From assembly GCA_036251875.1 (NCBI GenBank), contig CP133960.1:434001-498000 (forward strand): a DNA stretch of 64,000 nucleotides, given 5' to 3'. Below are positions 21,836-35,200 of this stretch, piece by piece (positions within the stretch are counted from its first letter, which is position 1; each line of letters opens with the position of its first letter). The notes below the pieces were generated by a model that was not told the origin of the DNA, made no database searches, and was given only the letters and a program-made list of their open reading frames with translations. Origin of the DNA: Orbaceae bacterium lpD02. GTDB taxonomy: Bacteria; Pseudomonadota; Gammaproteobacteria; Enterobacterales; Orbaceae. Both the position numbers and the translations under genes were made by a program.

Positions 21836-24800
21836 ATGGATATAAATACTATGCAACAAACTAAACTTACCCCTTATCAATCAATTTTTTATTACGAGTG
21901 GCTGAATAATCCTAGCCGTAGCGACTACAATATTGTTATCGATAATACCTTAACGGGTAAACTAGATAAGCATAAATATAATAATAGTTTTGAGAGGTTG
22001 CTGAATGAACATTTTATTACTCGGCATGTAATCACTGATACCGAAGAGGGATTATGCTGGCAGCGTATTGATTCCGCTATTAATATCACATCTTTTCATG
22101 AAAATCCGTTAAGTGATGAGCAAATTTATTTATTAGTTACGCAACCTTTTGATTTACATCATGGGCCATTAGTTAGAATTCACTTGATAAAGCTCGCTGA
22201 TGAATGTCATAGAATGATTCTTATTTTTCATCATATTGTCGTTGATGGTATTAGCACCGCTGAAATTTGGGATAAATGGCGTAAGTTATATAATGGGATT
22301 GATTACCTTGTTCCGTCTTTATCGCAACAAACTATTATGCATCAAAACCTTTATCAATATTTTGAAAACTTATTAACGAATAATAAAACACAAATATATG
22401 ACTTTTGGCGAACACATTTACATAATTTATCTGGTATTGATCTTAAATTTTTGCAATCTTATCAGGCTAACTTAAATCCGAAAGCATTTTCATCTTTGAC
22501 TGAACATTCATTTAGCTATGATGAAAAAATAACTAAACAGGTTAGTTCGTTACGTAGAAAATATAAAATCACACCTTATCTGTTTGGGCAGCTAGTAATG
22601 GCTATTATGCTCAATAAAATGTCTGGGCTGGATAATATCGGGCTAGCTTATCCTATCGCTATTTTGGAAGGTAAAGCGCTATTATATGGCTCGCATATCA
22701 ATACGATGATTATTGATTATCGATTTGACAAGCAAACAACGCTTGATTCACTTATTAATCAAACATTAATTTTTTATAAACAATTAAAGGCTTCTAATGC
22801 CAAATACTTGCCTATCAATGAGATTATTACCTGTGGAGGTGATTCATCACTTTTGAATATTGCTTTTGTACAAACTTTTTATCGCGATCATGAAACAGGA
22901 TTAATTGATATCAAAAATGAATCAATCAATCATAATTTTCAAGTGGATTTAGCAAGTAAATTACTTTTTGAACAACAAGAGCATAACAATCAAATCAATT
23001 ATCGGGTACGCTTTGACAGCGATCTTCTTGATGACACTTTAGTTAAAAATTTCATTCAATTTTATCAAAAATTATTTATTGATATTTTAGCGATCTTAAC
23101 TGCACAACAAGGCTATACTTTTATTAAAGATATTAACCTTATTGATCCTAATTGCTATTTTCCCATCTCTGCGAATAATCATACTGACTTGGTATTTGAG
23201 TCTAATATTATTAAACAATTTGAGTGTATGGTAAGTCAATTCCCTGATCGTAAGGCGATTATATATAAAGACCAACACTTGACCTATCAACAGCTTAATC
23301 AAAAATCCAATCAGTTAGCTCGTTATTTAGTTGCTAATTTTAATCTTCAAGCTGATGATTTAATTGCTTTGTGCATCGAAAAGTCAGCGTTAATGCCGAT
23401 TTGTATTTTAGCAATATTAAAAGCGGGCGGAGCATATGTTCCTATTGATCCTAAAGCACCCAAGCAAAGAGTTAGTTATATATTGCAAGATACTAAAGCC
23501 AAGGCAATATTAACTGATCATGGACTAAATAAATCTTTAGATTTAGCGATTAGCGAAACGCGTATACCGCGCATCAATATTGATAGCACTAAAATTACCG
23601 ATACTTTAGCATCTTACCCAAATGGTAATCTAAATTTAATTTTGGCTCCTCATCAATTGGCTTATATTATTTATACCAGTGGGACAACCGGTGTTCCTAA
23701 AGGCGTTATGATTGAACATGGTGGGTTAATAAATTTAGCCATCGTTCAGGGGCGCGAGGTTGGCTTAGCTCCTAGTCTTAAAACGATAAAAAATAGCTTA
23801 TGGTATGCAAGTTATGTTTTTGATGCGCATGTATCTGAACTCTTTATCGTTATTGCTAATGGACATATATTACATATTATCGAAGAGGATATCCGACTAG
23901 ATTTCAATTTGTTAGCTAATTATATTAATGCAAATAAAATCGATATCGCAACGATTCCACCCGCATTATTAAATAAAGATCAACTATTAAAGCTAAAAAC
24001 ACTTATTGTAGCAGGAGAGAGTTGTAATATTGAAATAATGACACACTATCGCCAGCAAGGCACGCAGGTAATTAATGCCTACGGGCCGACAGAAAGTACT
24101 GTGTGCGCGACGTTACACCATTATCAAATAGGTGACAGTAACCTTAATATAGGCAGACCATTAAACCATATTACAGCCTATATTTTAGATGATAATTTAA
24201 TCCCCGTGCCTTTAGGTGTTATTGGTAATTTGTATCTCAGTGGTATTGGGTTAGCTCGAGGCTATTTAAATGATAAAGCGCAAACAGAACAAGTATTTAT
24301 TGCTAACCCATTTGTTAGCGATGACCCCAATCAAAAACGGTTATATAGAACGGGTGATCTAGCAAGACAACTGTTTGATAGTTGTATCGAATATATTGGT
24401 CGAAAAGATTTCCAAGTAAAAATTCGTGGTTTTAGAATAGAATTAGCTGAGATCGAAAACTGCCTGACTCAACTCTCACAAATTAGCCAAGCGATCGTAT
24501 TACCCTATACACTGAGTTCAGGCTTAAAAACGTTGGTAGCCTATTACATTGCACAAGACATCGTTGATGATGAATTAATACTAAAGCATCTAACAGATTA
24601 TTTACCTGAATATATGCTACCAAATATCTTTATTCATCTTAATAAACTACCTTTAACGGTTAATGGCAAGCTTGACCGCTTAGCGCTACCAGAGCCGAAC
24701 TTTAATAAGCAAAATAACTATATTGCACCCACTAATCAAACCGAAGCAATATTATGTGACATTTATGCGGAAGTATTAAATGTTGGTAAAAACAAAGTGG

Positions 24801-26298
24801 GCATTGATGACGATTTCTTCAAACTTGGAGGGGACAGTATTAGTGCTATTTTGCTGGTGAGTAAAATACGCCATAAATTAGCGGCCATACTTGCTATTAA
24901 AGATATTTTTACTACCAAGACGGTTCGCTTATTAGCTAAAAATATTAATATCGAAAAAATTGAAAAAGACGTCAAAATTATCAGTGAACAAGGTCAGCTA
25001 TCAGGCTCGTTTAAGCTACTGCCGATTCAACAATGGTTTTTTGAGCGAGTAGAGCAAGGCAAATTTTGTAATCCTCATCATTGGAATCAATCATTTATTT
25101 TAGATGTTCCATTATTAAATGTAGATTTATTGCAGCAAAGTTTAACGTTATTAGTTAGCTATCATGATGCACTACGGCTAACATTTACTCGTGATAATGA
25201 TGGATCTTATCATCAACACTATGCTAAAAACGTTGGTGAAATTCCATTTAATTATATCACTTTAACTACAAGTAAATACACGCAAGAGCAGTTATTTAAC
25301 CAATGGCAACATGGTTTTGATATTTATCATGCGCCGCTTAGTCATATTGGCTATGTTGAATCTAAAAACTGCAACAGGGCTCAATTACACTTTGCATTTC
25401 ACCATCTTATTATTGATGCAGTCAGTTGGCACATTATTAAACAAGATCTGCAAAAAATTTACCAAACTTTACATACTCATCCACAAAAAAAACATTGTGT
25501 TGTCGATATTTTAGGCGAAAAATCATCTAGTTACCGGCAATGGGTGGCTCAAATTCAAGATTACCGTAATGATAATCAAATAGAAAAAGAGCAAACCTAT
25601 TGGTTAGATGTGACGAAAGGGATTACCGCTTATCGCCAGCAAATCACGCCATTGTTTAACAATAAGCAATTAAACTGTTGTAAATTAAGCCTTGACAAAG
25701 ATTATACCGCCAATTTGCAAAGTAAAATCCATCAAGTTTTATCGACCCAAATTAATGATATTTTATTAGCTAGTTTTATTGGTGTACTAAAACAATTTAC
25801 CAGCATCGATCAACACTATATTACTTTAGAAGGTCATGGGCGAGAATTATTATCACCTCACCTTGATATTAACCGAACCGTCGGCTGGTTTACTAATATG
25901 TATCCCGTCACCCTATCTACAGATGATAATATTTTAAGCCATATAGCGAATATCAAAGATAGCTTAGCGAGTATGCCTCGTCGCGGAATAGGTTTTGCAG
26001 CATTATTTGGTTACCAAGATGATATGTTATCACCAATTAGCTTCAACTATTTAGGCCAATTTGATGGCGTATCTCAAGATGATTGGCAATTTAGTTTTAT
26101 TAATCCAGGTACAACAATATCAGACCAAAATAGGCCAACACATGACTTAAGTATCGATTGTGGTATTGTTGAAGGCGAACTAAAAATAACCTTAATGGGG
26201 CACTTAGACCAGATAATCATAGAGCAGTTGGCAACAAGCTATCAAGCAGTATTGAGATCGACCATTGATCAGCTTTTAGCGATTAAAAGACATTATTT
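21836..26298 (+). other. NRPS module 1: C-A-PCP-E, aromatic-like code, D-residue
   Basis: A-domain pocket read by alignment to GrsA-PheA: D-A-S-T-I-A-A-V-C-K, close to Phe/Tyr-type codes. The E domain after PCP1 should give the D form. Specificity is a hand reading. Confidence 0.55.
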
Positions 26299-29200
26299 AA
26301 CCGTAACAGATATTCACCATACCATCTCGGCTCATTTACTCGGGCAATTACAACAACACACAGAAATCGAACATATTTGTTTAGCAAATAGTTTACAAGA
26401 AGGGTTTATTTATCATGCTATTAATCAAGGCAAGGTTGATGATGCTTACCGTACTCAGATGTTTTGGGACTATCAAGCCCCAATTGATACTTCGTTACTA
26501 AAACAAGCCTGGCAATTGGTGCAAGCTAATTATGCCAGTTTACGCCTGCGTTTTAATTGGCATGAGGAGCTTATTCAAATCATAAATAAAAGCGCAAAAT
26601 TAAATTGGTCTTATTTCGATATATCAAACCAATTACCCGAGCAGCAACAGCTTTTTGTTGCTGAGCTATGCCATAATGATCGTAATCAGCCTTATGATTT
26701 AACGCTAGCAGGGCTATTTCGTATTTATTTAATTAAATATAATCAGCAACATTACCACTGTATCTTTAGTAGCCATCATGCGATTTTGGATGGTTGGAGC
26801 AATCCAATATTGATAAAGGCGGTACATGATACTTATCTTAAGTTAGTAAATCATGTGCAGATCAATCTACCTATAGACTATTCTTACCAAAACATCCAAG
26901 ATTACCTGCAAAAACATCGTACTGAACATTTGCAGTATTGGCTGCAATATCTAAGCAAACAGCAAACAAAGGATGATTTAAGCCTACTGCTTACAGATAG
27001 TAAAAGAGCCATTCATTTAAACGACTATAAGCATATCACCTTACCCATGAAAAAAAGCTTGATTATAGATGGCGAGCTATACTCAGATCTTAAGGCGATC
27101 ACCAGACAATATGGCATAACTGCGAATGCCATATTGCAATATTGTTGGCATAAGGTGCTTAATGTATACACGGGTAACAATGATACGATCGTCGGCGTAG
27201 TGGTTGCTGGCCGAAACTTACCTGTTGAAGGTATTGAACAAACAGTTGGTTTATTAATTAATACGTTACCATTAATTGTCGATCATCAAACATCTGATTC
27301 ATTATTAGCTGTAATACAAATACTACAGCAGGATATTAATGAAGCAAATAGCCGTAGCAACGTAAATCTCGCTGAATTACAGCCGGCAGGACAACGGCTA
27401 TTTAATTCATTATTTGTTTTTGAAAATTATCCACTCGCTAAAAATCACGAGGATAATGAATTAAAATTAAACTTTATTGGCACAGAAGAAAAACAAGATT
27501 ATCCATTGGTAATGACCGTGCTAGACGAAACGAAGCAATTGATATTAACGCTACATTACGCTGCTGAGCTATTTGATAACACGTTGATCGACAATCTATT
27601 CGTGACGTTTAAACAAATCGTGACGCACATTATTAAATCGCCGCAAGCACAGCAAAATAATATCGATTATCTAAATGAGCAGCAGTATCAGATGGTCATT
27701 TATGATTGGAATAATACCGCATCTAATTACTATGCAGATAAAACCGTTATTAGCCTATTTGAACAGCTAGTTGATACATATGCTGATTATCCTGCTGTAT
27801 TGTTTAATGACATTACCTTAACTTATCGGCAGCTAAATCAACAAGCTAATCAGCTTGCTCATTATTTGCAAAGCATTTATCAACTAAAACCAAACGATTT
27901 TGTCGGATTATATTTAACACGCAGTGAAAAAATTGTGGTAAGTATTCTGGCGGTGCTTAAAACTGGGGCGGCGTATGTGCCAATGGATATTGATGCACCT
28001 GATGAGCGTAATCAATTTATTGTCACTGATACGAATATGCAAGCAATTATCACTGAGCAAATTAATTATGCAAAAGTGAGTTTATTTACATCCAATATCA
28101 TTGTAATTGATCGAGCTGAAACGACGACAGCACTGTTAACAAAAAATCCTAACGATCCTATCAATAATACCCAAAGCCATGATCTTGCTTACTGTATCTA
28201 TACGAGTGGAACCACGGGTAAACCAAAGGGAACACTCATTAGTCATCGCAACATTAATCGTTTAGTCGTTAATCCTAACTATACTCATATAACGCAACAT
28301 GACCGATTATTGGCTATTTCTGGCTACCAATTTGATGCCTCAATTTATGATATTTTTGCTACATTACTTAATGGTGCTAGCGTCGTTATTGCGGAAAAAC
28401 AGCTGTTTTTAGATCTTAATAAACTTAACATATTAATTCATAAAAATAGAATAACTAATTGCTTTATTACCACGGCTTTCTTTAATACGCTAGTCGACGC
28501 AGAACTAAGTAGTCTCGCACACTTAAACTATGTGTTAGTAGGCGGTGAAACGTTATCAACTTATCACATTAATCGTTTTAGAAAGCTTTATCCCAATGTT
28601 AAGCTTGCCAATGTGTATGGCCCAACTGAAACCACCACATATGCGACGGCATTTTTAACCAATATGATTGATACAGAATTCAATTATTCAGTCCCTATCG
28701 GTAGGCCGATTAATAATACAACACTCTATGTGCTTAACAATGCATTAAAACCTGTCCCTATTGGTGCCGTTGGTGAGTTATATATTGGTGGTGGGGGAGT
28801 TGGACTTGGTTATCTCAATAATGCTGAACTAACAGCAAAAGCCTTTATTAATAATCCATTTCAAACAGAAGATCAGCTGCAGCAAGGCTATAATGGTCGG
28901 CTTTATAAAACAGGCGATTTAGTTCGCTACCTCTCGGATGGTAACATCGAATATTTAGGCCGAAATGATTTACAAGTTAAAATTCGTGGCTTTAGAATCG
29001 AATTAGCTGAAATAGAAGCTCAATTAATAAAATACCCGACTATTCAGCAAGCGCGAGTTATTGTGAATGATAATGGACAAAACGATAAACACCTGATTGC
29101 TTATTATGTGGCATTACAACCCATCAGTCGAGAGCAATTATTTGATTATCTACAGCAAAGCTTACCTGATTATATGCTCCCAAAAGCCTTAGTTCATCTT

Positions 29201-32200
29201 GAGGCTTTACCATTAACGATTAATGGTAAAGTTGATCGTGCCGCGCTATCAGCGGCAACGTTTGATATTAGCCATGAGCATATGGCTCCTGTGACTCTGA
29301 CAGAACAACAAGTTAGCCAATTCTATAGTGAATTATTAGCTATTAATAGTGATCACATCAGTACTAATGATGACTTCTTTCGATTGGGTGGCAATAGTAT
29401 TTTGGCAATTAAACTCGCGAGTCGGCTCGCTACAATGAGTGGTAAAGCGGTTCATGTGGCAGATATTTTTAATCATAAAACCATTCAATCACTAAGTCGG
29501 CATATTGATAGTTTGAATAAAGAACAACTCGTTATTACCGTGAGTAAAGTTAATCGAGCACAAGAACAATACCTCTCATTTGCTCAAGAACGATTGTGGT
29601 TCATTGATAGCTACGAAGGCGGGACTAATGCTTACAATATTCCATTAACACTAAGCTTAAAGCCAACATCATCATTAACGATTTTAATTAAAGCGCTTAA
29701 TAAAATTATTGAACGCCATGAAATACTTCGTACCGTTATTAAAATAAATGAGCAAGGTGAAGGCTACCAATATGTTTTAGATATCAATAGTGCCAAATGT
29801 AATATTGTTAAGCAGATATGCCAAAATATTGATGAACTTAACCATAATATTAACCGCCATGTACATCACATTTTTAATTTATCATCGCAAATGCCATTAT
29901 CCGCCGAAAGCTATCAGCTTGATGGGCAAACTTACCTTAGTATTGTCATTCATCATATTGCATTTGACGGATGGTCAATCGATTTACTGAATAAAGAGCT
30001 CACCTATTACTATCATTTTTATAATCAAAAAACCGATTTACCTGATTTACCCGATATTGCTGTTCAATATAAAGACTTTGCACTATGGCAACGCGATTAT
30101 TTACAAGGAGAAAGACTCGAGTCTCAATTAGATTATTGGCGGGTAAAATTGCATAATTATCAATCATTAGATCTGCCTATTGATTATGTAAGGCCACCCA
30201 AGGTTGATTATAGTGGTGACGATATTTATTTTAGTTTAAGCAAACAGACCAGCGACAAATTAAGGCAAGTAGCGGCTCATTTAAATGTAAGCTTATATAC
30301 CGTTCTACTGAGCGGCTATTACTTGTTACTTAAAGCCTACAGCAATCAGCTAGATATTATTCTTGGCACGCCAATTGCCGGAAGGCACTATCCGGGTATT
30401 GAAAATACATTAGGTTTTTTTGTCAATACATTGGCATTAAGGCGACAAATTAGCGATGAAGAGAGTCTTACTGATTTTATTCAAGCAACGGCCGGTTTAC
30501 TTAGTGAAGCACAGCAGCAGCAAGATCTTCCTTTTGAAAAATTAGTTGATGCGCTTCAAATTGAAAAAGATCCAGCAAGACATCCGCTATTTCAAGTTAT
30601 GTTTGGCGTGCAATCATTTGGTTCACTTGCGCAAACTGACTCACAAGCACTGTTTACGTCATATCAAACAAAAATGGCACAATATAAAGTCGCTAAATTT
30701 GATCTTTCAACCATGCTTGATGATAGTAAAGACGCGATCAGTGGTATTTTTAACTATGCAACAGCGTTATTTAAAGCCGAAACAATAGAGGGCTATATTA
30801 AGACCTATTGTTATATTTTAGAACAAGTTAGTGATTTAGCCGTATTACAAGAACCAATAAAACAATTACGTTATCTTGATGAACGCCAATACCAAACGGT
30901 AATTTATGATTGGAATAAAACTGAGTGCGATTATTATGCCGATCAAACCGTAATAAGTTTGTTCGAAGCGCAGGTGATCAAGTCAGCACATTACCCGGCG
31001 GTTATTTTTAATGACATCACATTAAGTTATGAACAATTAAACCAGCAAGCTAACCAGCTCGCTCATCACATAAAAAGCCAATACAGTATAAAACCTAATG
31101 ATTTTGTCGGTTTATACCTAAATCGTAGTGAACAAATCGTTGTAACAATGCTGGCGGTGTTAAAAGCCGGCGCGGCTTATGTTCCGATTGATCCTGATAC
31201 ACCAAATGAACGTAATCGTTTTATTATTAGCGATGCAAACGTTAAGGTGGTGATCACCCAACGGTGTTATCAAACTAAAATTGCGACATTTTCCCCTGAT
31301 GTACCTTTAATCGTGATTGAACAAAGCGAAACTGATGCCATATTATCGTTACAACGTCACGATAATATTATTACTGCGACAAAATCGACCGATTTAGCCT
31401 ATTGTATTTATACCAGTGGCACAACGGGTAAGCCTAAGGGAACACTTATTACCCATCGTAATATTAATCGTTTAGTAATAAACCCTAACTATACTGAAAT
31501 TTCGCCAAATGACCGATTCCTTGATATATCCGGTTATCAATTTGATGCCTCAATTTATGATATTTTTGCCGCCTTACTCAATGGCGCTGGCGTAGTAATA
31601 GTTGAAAAACAGCGTTTTTTAAACCTAACCGATTTTAACCAGCTGATTCTCGATAATCAGATCAGTAACTGCTTTATTACTGCTGCATTTTTTAATACGC
31701 TCGTCGAGGCTGAGTTACCAAATTTAGGGCGATTAAATTATATTTTAGTCGGCGGTGAGGCATTATCGGTTTATCATATTAATCGTTTTAGGCAGCTTTA
31801 CCCAACCGTTAAATTAGTTAATGGTTATGGCCCGACAGAAACTACAACATTTGCGGTTACTTATCAAATTAACTCAGCGAACGTGGCCTTTAGGCATAGC
31901 GTGCCAATAGGTCGACCGATTAATAATACTTCGTTATACATACTCGATAGTTGCTTGCGTCCCGTACCTGTTGGGGCTGTGGGGGAATTATATATCGGTG
32001 GAGCGGGTGTCGGTTTAGGTTATTTAAATAATCCACAATTAACCGCTAAAGTCTTTATTGATAATCCATTTCAAACACTGGATCAGCGGTTAGCTCAATA
32101 CAATGGCCATTTATATAAAACGGGCGATCTGGTTCGTTATCTTGCTGATGGCAATATTGAGTATCTTGGACGTAATGACTTTCAAGTTAAAATTCGCGGT

Positions 32201-35200
32201 TTTCGTATTGAATTAGCTGAAATTGAGAGCTATTTGCATCGATATTCGACAATAAAACAAGCATTAGTTATTGCGAATACGGATGATAAAGGTAACAAGC
32301 AACTCGTAGCCTACTATGTTGCAGGAAAACCTATCAGTCACGGTGTATTATTTGATTATCTGCAGCAAAGCTTGCCTGAATATATGATCCCGTCAGCATT
32401 TATACACCTTAGTGCTTTGCCATTAACGTTAAATGGTAAAGTAGATCGCAATGCACTGCCGACTGCTGCTACTACCGATATTGAGGGTGATTATATCGCG
32501 CCAGCTAGCCCTACAGAGCAACAAGTAACTGCGCTTTATGCTGAGTTACTCTCTGTTAATACTGATGAAAGTATTAGTGTGATGGCTGATTTTTTTAGAA
32601 TGGGGGGGAATAGCATCCTTGCTATCAAACTAGCGAGCCGTTTATCTCACCGTTACAGTAAAATAGTTCATGTCGCTGATATTTTCAGTTATAAAACGGT
32701 TCGTGGCTTAAGTCATTATATTGACACTTTAGCCGGCTCACAATATACCATCCAGTCTCAAAAAGTTGAGCATGCTGAACAGCAGCTATTATCTTTTGCA
32801 CAAGAACGATTATGGTTTATTGATAGTTATGCAAGAGGCAGTAACGCTTATAACATCCCTATAATACTAAAATTAAGCCCACAGATATCACTAGAAGTAT
32901 TAGCTAAAACGCTAAATAAAATCATTACTCGGCATGAAATCTTGCGAACTATCATTAAAACTAACCGGAGCGGTGAGGGATACCAAAACGTTTTACCTAT
33001 CGACATGGCAACGCTAACGATTGACCATAAACCATGCCACAATATTGGTGAACTCAATAGCTATATTGCTGAACATGTACATAATATTTTTGATTTAGCT
33101 ACACAAATTCCATTATCGGCTCAAAGCTATCAACTTGAAAAACAGACTTATTTTAGTCTTGTTATTCATCATATAGCCTTTGATGGCTGGTCAATCGACT
33201 TATTAATCAAAGAATTACACTATTACTATAACGTATTTAGCTCATCAACTGCGTTACCCGAGCTGCCCCCTGTAAAGGTTCAGTATAAAGATTTTGCCTT
33301 ATGGCAGCGTCAATATTTACACGGTGCTCAATTGCAGTCACAGCTAAATTATTGGTGTGACCATTTGCAAGATTATCAACCACTGAATCTTCCACTTGAT
33401 AATCCGCGTCCGTTGCAAATTGATTATAGTGGAGCTGATCTTTGCTTTAATTTAACCAAAGAGACCAGTCAAAACCTTAGGCAACTTGCCGCTAATTTGA
33501 ATGTTAGCTTATATACCGTCTTGCTGAGTGGTTATTATTTGCTACTCAAAGCATATAGCAATCAATCTGATATTATATTAGGTACGCCAATAGCAGGTAG
33601 ACACTATTTAGGTATTGAAAATACGATGGGCTTTTTTGTTAATACCTTGGCATTAAGGCATAAAATTGATAATAACATGCCGGTTATTGATTTTATTAAA
33701 GCAACGGGCGAGCTGCTCAGTCAGGCGCAGCAGTATCAAGATCTCCCATTTGAAAAGCTAGTAGACACGTTAGTCGTCGAACAAGAGCCGTCAAGACACC
33801 CATTATTTCAAGTAATGTTTGGTGTACAATCTTTTGGTGCGGCAAATCAACCACTTAATGAGTCACTTTTTACCCCTTATCAAACCGATTCTCTTCAATA
33901 CAATATTGCCAAATTTGATCTGACCACAATTCTCGATGATAGCGCAGAGGCGATTAGTGGTTATTTTAACTATGCTACGGCATTATTTAAGCCAGAAACG
34001 ATCAGTGGCTATATTGACACTTATTGCCATATTCTCGATGAAATCATTAAACTCAGTGTGCAACAGCAACAAATTAAGCAATTAACTTATTTAGATAATA
34101 CAACCTATGACAAAGTTCTCTATCAATGGAATCAAACGCAATATGATTATCCTAGAAATAAAACGATTGCACAGATGTTTGAGGCGCAAGTGGCAATAAC
34201 ACCAGACAATATTGCGCTGGTTTATGAAGGTTATCGCTTAACTTACCGAGCATTAAATGAACAAGCCAATCAGTTGGCGCATTATTTACAAAATAGGCTG
34301 ATGTTGCAAGGTGATGATTTAATCGCGATCTGTTTAGATAAAGCCCCTCAGCTGATAGTCACTATTTTAGCCGTATTAAAAACTGGGGCAGCTTATGTAC
34401 CATTAAGCCCTCAATTGCCTGCAGAGCGAAAGCATTGGCTAATTGATGATACGCAATGCAAAGCGATCATAACCATCTTAGCCTATCAAACAACCTTAAA
34501 TAAGGTATTAAACAATAGCAATGCTCTTGTCGTCTGTCTCGATGATGCCAATGTGCAAGAACAATTAACCGCACATCGTATAGAGAATACTGCAACCACT
34601 ACAATGGCAGACAATTTAGCCTATGTTATTTATACGAGTGGCACAACAGGTAAGCCAAAAGGCGTTATGATAGAGCATCACTCCGTTATCAATGCAACCT
34701 TTGTACAGCAAGCAGCAATGGGGCTGCAAACCTGTAATGTTGATACGACCAGTAAAAATACGTTATGGTACTCTGATTATACGTTTGATGCTCATGTACT
34801 TGATATTTTCACACCATTATTAACGGGTAATTGTTTACATATTTTTGCTCAGAATAAACGGTTAGATTTACCAGCATTAATTGACTATGCAAGTACGCAA
34901 CATATCGATTATGCCTTTATTCCACCTGTTTTATTGGATAAAAATCAAGTTATCCCTATTGGCACTATATTGGTAGGTGGAGAGATGATTTCACAAAATA
35001 TTGTTGATTATTATTATCAGCAGCGACGGCCACTAATTAATGCTTATGGACCAACTGAGGCCTCAATTTGGGCAACTTACCGACAATATGGTGAAGGCGA
35101 TATTAATAACAATATTGGCAAACCTATTTACAATGTCTCGGTTTATATCTTAGATAGCGAGTTAAGACCGGTACCAATTGGCGCATACGGCGAGCTTTAT

